NCBI GenBank assembly: GCA_947628765.1
Contig: CANRBD010000059.1
Location: 1 to 6,893 of the forward strand
Length of the DNA stretch: 6,893 bases
Source of the DNA: an uncultured Bacilli bacterium
GTDB lineage: Bacteria > Bacillota_I > Bacilli_A > RF39 > UBA660
Direction of reading: 5' to 3'
Part shown: positions 4,789 to 6,893 of the stretch, piece by piece
How the letters are laid out: the number at the start of each line of letters is the position of its first letter
How positions within the stretch are numbered: the first letter of the stretch is position 1
Notes under the pieces: model-generated
What the model saw: the letters and a program-made list of their open reading frames with translations, nothing else
Told to the model about the DNA's origin: nothing
Database searches by the model: none
Made by a program: the position numbers and the translations under genes

Positions 4789-5467
4789 ATAAATAATATT
4801 TATTTATTATATTTAAGTTATTATCAAGTTCATATACATAAGGTTTTCCAGTTGGAATTTCTAACTTCATAATATCATCATTACTGATATTTTCTAAATA
4901 TTTAATTAAAGCTCTTAGACTATTACCATGAGCGACAATTAAAACATCTTTACCATTAATTAGTTCTGGTTTTATGTCACTTTCATAATACTCGGTAACT
5001 CTTTTTAAAGTATCTAATAAATGTTCCGTACATGGCAATTTATCTATAGGAATATCTTGGTATTTGGAATCATATTTTGGATGTCTTTTATCATTTAAAT
5101 CTAATGCTGGGGGTCTTACATCAGCACTCCTACGCCAAAGCTGAACCTGTTTTTCACCATATTTTAATTTCATTTCATCTTTATTTAAACCTTGTAAGGC
5201 GCCATAATGGCGTTCATTTAGTTTATAGCTATATTTAATGGGAATATCTTGATTTAGCGCATCTAAGACATATTTTAAAGTATCATTGGCTCTTTTTAAT
5301 ACCGAAGTAAAAGCAATATCAAAAGTGAAATTATTTTGTTTTAAAGTTTTACCTGCGGTTTTAGCTTCTTCGATACCTTTTTCACTTAACTCGACATCGG
5401 TCCAACCAGTAAATCTATTTTCTTTGTTCCAAACACTTTCGCCATGTCTTAATAGTACTAGTTTCAT
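4787..5467 (-). CDS. gpmA: 2,3-bisphosphoglycerate-dependent phosphoglycerate mutase
   Basis: The enzyme interconverts 3- and 2-phosphoglycerate in glycolysis and gluconeogenesis through a phosphohistidine. The N-terminus MKLVLLRHGESVWN carries the nucleophile H8. Other conserved blocks are FTGWTDVELSEKG, TSVLKRA with R59, LNERHYGALQGLNK with E85, WRRSADVRPP, and AHGNSLRAL with the second catalytic His, H180. At 226 residues it is a complete dPGM; usual members have about 228-250. The canonical TESLKDT block reads TEHLLDT, a mild variation. The ATG overlaps the cupin stop as ATGA (5467-5464), and only a weak GGATGG lies upstream, so translation is probably coupled to the cupin gene. Many Bacillota use the cofactor-independent GpmI instead; whether this genome also has it cannot be told here. 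Confidence 0.96.
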   Translation of the reverse strand: MKLVLLRHGESVWNKENRFTGWTDVELSEKGIEEAKTAGKTLKQNNFTFDIAFTSVLKRANDTLKYVLDALNQDIPIKYSYKLNERHYGALQGLNKDEMKLKYGEKQVQLWRRSADVRPPALDLNDKRHPKYDSKYQDIPIDKLPCTEHLLDTLKRVTEYYESDIKPELINGKDVLIVAHGNSLRALIKYLENISNDDIMKLEIPTGKPYVYELDNNLNIINKYYL

Positions 5468-5898
5468 CTAGCACCATCCAATTTACTATATTCTATATCG
5501 GTTACTGGTTCTAACCACTCATTAGATGTGTTTTCCCCTGGAACTTCAACGGCAATATGACTGAACCATGAATCTTTTTTGGCCCCGTGCCAGTGCTTAA
5601 CATTAGCTGGGATAACAATGACTTTGCCAGGAGTTAAACTGATTGCTTCCTTATTCTCTTCTTGATACCAACCAGAGCCGGCTGTACAAATTAAAATTTG
5701 TCCGCCGCCGTTAGTGGCATGATGGATGTGCCAATTATTGCGGCAACCTGGTTCAAAAGTAACATTTGCCAAAAATACATCTGTTTCTTTACCCGTTAAG
5801 GGATTTAAATATGATTTGCCAGTAAAATACTTAGCAAAAGCATCGTTGGGACTACCTAGTCCAAATACGTTTTCTTTATCAAATTCTTCTTTATTCAT
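5464..5898 (-). CDS. Cupin-domain protein ((R)-mandelonitrile lyase-like family)
   Basis: This is a single-domain cupin of 144 residues and probably a cytosolic metalloprotein. The first cupin motif holds NWHIHH (H57, H59) and GGGQILICTAGSGWYQEE (Q67). The second is PGKVIVIPANVKHWHGA, with H102 and H104. H57, H59, Q67 and H102 are the likely metal ligands by analogy with manganese cupins of the hydroxynitrile lyase type (HxH...Q...H). HIAVEVPG and NEWLEPVTDIEY at the end are typical of this group, which is often fused to or placed near carboxymuconolactone decarboxylase-like genes. Lyase activity is not shown, and its natural substrate is unknown. The start is supported by AAAGGAA 8 bases upstream. 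It is the first gene of a two-gene unit with gpmA (4-base ATGA overlap) under the extended -10 promoter at 5943-5971. Confidence 0.88.
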   Translation of the reverse strand: MNKEEFDKENVFGLGSPNDAFAKYFTGKSYLNPLTGKETDVFLANVTFEPGCRNNWHIHHATNGGGQILICTAGSGWYQEENKEAISLTPGKVIVIPANVKHWHGAKKDSWFSHIAVEVPGENTSNEWLEPVTDIEYSKLDGAR

Positions 5899-5922
5899 GA
5901 TATCGTTCCTTTCTTTATCTTT

Positions 5923-5936
5923 AGTTATTATTAACT
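5923..5936 (-). repeat. Inverted repeat at the cupin-gpmA transcription start
   Basis: AGTTA-ATAA-TAACT on the minus strand (5936-5923), a perfect 5-bp arm palindrome, sits at the predicted +1 to +14. It could be an operator or a small 5' hairpin. The arms are short and AT-rich, so chance is possible. Confidence 0.4.
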
Positions 5937-5942
5937 ATTTTT

Positions 5943-5971
5943 ATTATACCACGGATAATAATAATTGGTAA
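5943..5971 (-). promoter_or_regulatory. Extended -10 promoter of cupin-gpmA
   Basis: On the minus strand TTACCA (5971-5966), a 17-bp spacer and TATAAT (5948-5943) with a TGG extension directly before the -10 form a strong sigma-A promoter. Transcription should start near 5936, leaving a leader of about 38 bases. Confidence 0.8.
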
Positions 5972-5988
5972 ATGTTAGTTTACATTTA
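5968..5988. promoter_or_regulatory. Candidate operator overlapping the -35 of cupin-gpmA
   Basis: TAAATGT-N6-ACATTTA (5969-5988) is a perfect 7-bp arm inverted repeat overlapping the -35 box. A second, offset palindrome GTAAA-N6-TTTAC (5968-5983) shares the same bases. The size and place suit a dimeric repressor or activator, which I cannot name from sequence. Confidence 0.45.
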
Positions 5989-5993
5989 TAAAG

Positions 5994-6020
5994 AAAAAAC
6001 TAGCAATTACGCTAGCTTTA
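5994..6020 (-). terminator. Terminator of the hsp20 gene
   Basis: On the minus strand AAAGCTAGC pairs with GCTAGTTTT (one G-U pair) around a GTAATT loop, followed by a U-run (5999-5994). It begins a few bases after the TAG stop at 6025-6027 and ends just before the operator of the cupin promoter. Confidence 0.85.
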
Positions 6021-6024
6021 GTTA

Positions 6025-6441
6025 CTACTTGATTTCGATATATTTTTTATTTGGAATTTCTTTATGTTCTTCTAATTTAGGAACATCGATGTTTAAAGTT
6101 CCATTTTTAAAATTAGCTTTGATATCTTCTTCAGTTACATCGTTACCAACAAAGAAGGTTCGTGAACATTCACCGAAATATCTTTCTTTACGAACAAATT
6201 TACCTTGTTTATCTTTTTCTTCTTTACTATTATCTGTTTTAGCTTCGATTGTTAGATAACCTTTGTCCAAAGATATTTTAATATTATCTTTATCAAAGCC
6301 AGGTAAATCGACTAATAATTCAAAGTGGTCATCGTGTTCTTTAATATCAGTTTTCATAGCTTTTTTGGTATCTGATGTAAAAAATGGATCTTCAAAGACA
6401 TCTTCAAATATATCAAAATTCCTTCTTGGTATTAACATCAT
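6025..6441 (-). CDS. hsp20: Hsp20/alpha-crystallin small heat shock protein
   Basis: An ATP-independent holdase that binds unfolding proteins during heat or other stress. Residues 1-28 form the short variable N-terminal arm (RRNFDIFEDVFEDPFF). Residues about 29-122 form the alpha-crystallin domain, with DIKEHDDHFELLVDLPGF near its start, KERYFGECSRTF (85-96) and the signature NGTLNIDVPK (113-122). The tail has the I-x-I anchor (I135, I137) used for oligomer assembly. At 138 residues it is normal for the IbpA/Hsp18 class. Two ATGs stand in tandem (6441 and 6438); AGGAAG lies 8 bases before the first, so I use 6441. It is a single gene with its own terminator and a promoter containing CIRCE, so HrcA repression is expected. 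The leader has possible alternative structures at the Shine-Dalgarno sequence. Confidence 0.95.
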   Translation of the reverse strand: MMLIPRRNFDIFEDVFEDPFFTSDTKKAMKTDIKEHDDHFELLVDLPGFDKDNIKISLDKGYLTIEAKTDNSKEEKDKQGKFVRKERYFGECSRTFFVGNDVTEEDIKANFKNGTLNIDVPKLEEHKEIPNKKYIEIK

Positions 6442-6462
6442 ATTATCTACTTCCTTTCCGTT

Positions 6463-6485
6463 AATGTGTTGTTAGGTAGCACATT
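6463..6485 (-). other. Leader hairpin just upstream of the hsp20 RBS
   Basis: AATGTG (minus strand, 6485-6480) pairs with CACATT (6468-6463) around an 11-base loop, ending 3 bases before GGAAAGGAAG. It is a modest 6-bp stem that could shape access to the ribosome binding site. Confidence 0.35.
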
Positions 6486-6503
6486 TATATAATTTAATAC
6501 CTA

Positions 6504-6523
6504 TAGTAAGTATACCCTTACTA
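6504..6523 (-). repeat. 7-6-7 inverted repeat at the 5' end of the hsp20 leader
   Basis: TAGTAAG-GGTATA-CTTACTA on the minus strand (6523-6504) is a perfect inverted repeat starting about at the predicted +1. It may be an operator for a second regulator or a 5' RNA hairpin. Its distal arm is also complementary to the hsp20 Shine-Dalgarno region. Confidence 0.55.
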
Positions 6524-6530
6524 CATTTAT

Positions 6531-6559
6531 AATATACATCTATTTTTAGCATTTGTCAA
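6531..6559 (-). promoter_or_regulatory. Sigma-A promoter of hsp20
   Basis: On the minus strand a consensus TTGACA (6559-6554), a 17-bp spacer and TATATT (6536-6531) form a strong promoter. Transcription should start near 6524, giving a leader of about 83 bases. The -35 lies within the CIRCE element, so HrcA binding would block RNA polymerase. Confidence 0.88.
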
Positions 6560-6572
6560 GCGAGAGTGCTAA
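6546..6572. promoter_or_regulatory. CIRCE element (HrcA operator)
   Basis: The + strand reads TTAGCATTT (6546-6554), a 9-base spacer GTCAAGCGA (6555-6563), and GAGTGCTAA (6564-6572). The consensus is TTAGCACTC-N9-GAGTGCTAA: the right half is perfect and the left half has 7 of 9 matches. HrcA repressor binds this site in most Bacillota, usually at groESL and hrcA-grpE-dnaK; here it serves hsp20. Confidence 0.9.
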
Positions 6573-6670
6573 TTTTAAATAATCATAATTTGTTACAATG
6601 TTTTACTAATATATTATAGTTGTTTTATGTTATATTGAGATTTATTTTAAATATTATTACTTGTTATTAA

Positions 6671-6686
6671 GCTATACTTTTATAGC
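6671..6686 (-). terminator. Weak terminator-like hairpin at the corA stop
   Basis: GCTATA-AAAG-TATAGC on the minus strand (6686-6671) is a perfect 6-bp stem overlapping the corA stop codon. The following bases (TTAATAAC) are not a proper U-tract, so termination efficiency is doubtful. On the + strand a T-rich stretch follows the hairpin, but no + strand gene precedes it. Confidence 0.35.
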
Positions 6687-6893
6687 ATATTTTTCTTTCT
6701 TAAAATCCAAGCAACAATTATACTTAGTACAATTGATATTAATACTATTAATAGAAAAGCATATCCATTATTATTAAATATACCAAGTGGTACATTCATT
6801 CCCATAAATGATGATACTATTGTTGGTATGGCTACTACTATTGTAATACTTGCAAGTATTTTCATTACATTATTTAGATTATTAGATATGATT
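6680..6893 (-). CDS. corA: CorA-family magnesium/cobalt transporter, C-terminal end (partial)
   Basis: The gene is cut by the window edge, so only the last 70 codons are visible. The frame stays open upstream of the ATG at 6865, encoding IISNNLNNVMK, the usual CorA approach to the pore helix (SNxxNxxMKxLT). The reading frame therefore continues beyond 6893, and that ATG is an internal methionine. The signature GMN lies in FMGMNVPLG, at the end of the first membrane helix where it forms the selectivity filter. A second helix follows (AFLLIVLISIVLSIIVAWIL), then the basic tail RKKNML. CorA pentamers carry Mg2+ (or Co2+) into the cell across the plasma membrane. The substrate choice cannot be told from this end. 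Confidence 0.92.
   Translation of the reverse strand, partial: IISNNLNNVMKILASITIVVAIPTIVSSFMGMNVPLGIFNNNGYAFLLIVLISIVLSIIVAWILRKKNML

Noticed and set aside
1947..5466. Possible reassignment of TGA to Trp (Mycoplasma-type code)
   Set aside because: spoIVFB and the cupin gene end naturally at TGA where their families end, and Trp codons in the genes are TGG.
5286..5471. A 61-codon open frame on the + strand
   Set aside because: Lies entirely antisense to the start of gpmA, has no RBS and no family resemblance.
5726..5971. An 81-codon open frame on the + strand
   Set aside because: Antisense to the cupin gene and its promoter; the translation is low-complexity Ser/Leu-rich shadow sequence.
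5972..6475. Two + strand open frames (5972-6259 and 6263-6475)
   Set aside because: Antisense shadows of hsp20, whose identity and codon frame are clear; no RBS.
6863..6865. ATG at 6865 as the start of a 61-residue membrane protein
   Set aside because: The frame continues upstream with CorA-like sequence to the window edge and no RBS precedes the ATG; it is an internal methionine of a truncated gene.
1..6893. CRISPR arrays, tRNA or rRNA genes, insertion sequences
   Set aside because: No regularly spaced repeats, cloverleaf sequences, transposase fragments or flanking direct repeats were seen; all long stretches are accounted for by genes, and the longest gap (6442-6679) holds the hsp20 control region and AT-rich spacer only.

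Overview
The window is an AT-rich stretch of a low-GC Gram-positive (Bacillota, Bacilli-like) chromosome. Three things point there. The gene order spoIVFA-spoIVFB-rplU-prp-rpmA is the one known from Bacillus subtilis. Ribosomal protein L27 carries the cleavable N-terminal extension typical of Bacillota, next to its protease Prp. Strong Shine-Dalgarno sequences and U-tract terminators are common. TGA is a real stop (spoIVFB and the cupin gene end in it) and Trp is TGG, so this is the standard bacterial code, not a Mycoplasma-type code. The short proteins and high AT suggest an uncultured Erysipelotrichia/Mollicutes-like gut lineage, but that placement is inference. The spoIVF pair argues for a spore-forming ancestry.

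Layout. (a) 1-176, + strand: the last 22 codons of glmS, then two U-tract hairpins. (b) 225-924, + strand: a cytosolic protein of the zinc-dependent phospholipase C-like fold family with its own terminator. (c) 927-3279, - strand, read right to left: spoIVFA (degenerate LytM partner), spoIVFB (intramembrane M50 protease), then rplU, prp and rpmA from a strong promoter embedded in the spoIVFB stop codon. The cluster ends in a terminator that faces the phospholipase-like gene. (d) 3272-4768, - strand: an FAD oxidoreductase with a C-terminal Rieske domain. (e) 4767-5988, - strand: a cupin gene and gpmA, coupled by an ATGA overlap, under an extended -10 promoter overlapped by inverted repeats. (f) 5994-6572, - strand: an Hsp20 chaperone gene whose -35 box lies inside a CIRCE element (HrcA operator). 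(g) 6680-6893, - strand: the C-terminal end of a CorA-type Mg/Co transporter, cut by the window edge.

How the genes work together. SpoIVFA and SpoIVFB form the mother-cell complex that activates pro-sigma-K in spore formers. L21, Prp and L27 are a ribosome-assembly unit in which Prp trims L27. GpmA is glycolytic. The Rieske oxidoreductase, cupin and Hsp20 form a loose redox/stress neighbourhood, but no shared pathway is shown.

No wholly new system was found. The best leads are the missing conventional start codon of spoIVFB, the hsp20 leader whose hairpin arm can also cover the ribosome binding site, and the palindromes at the cupin-gpmA promoter.
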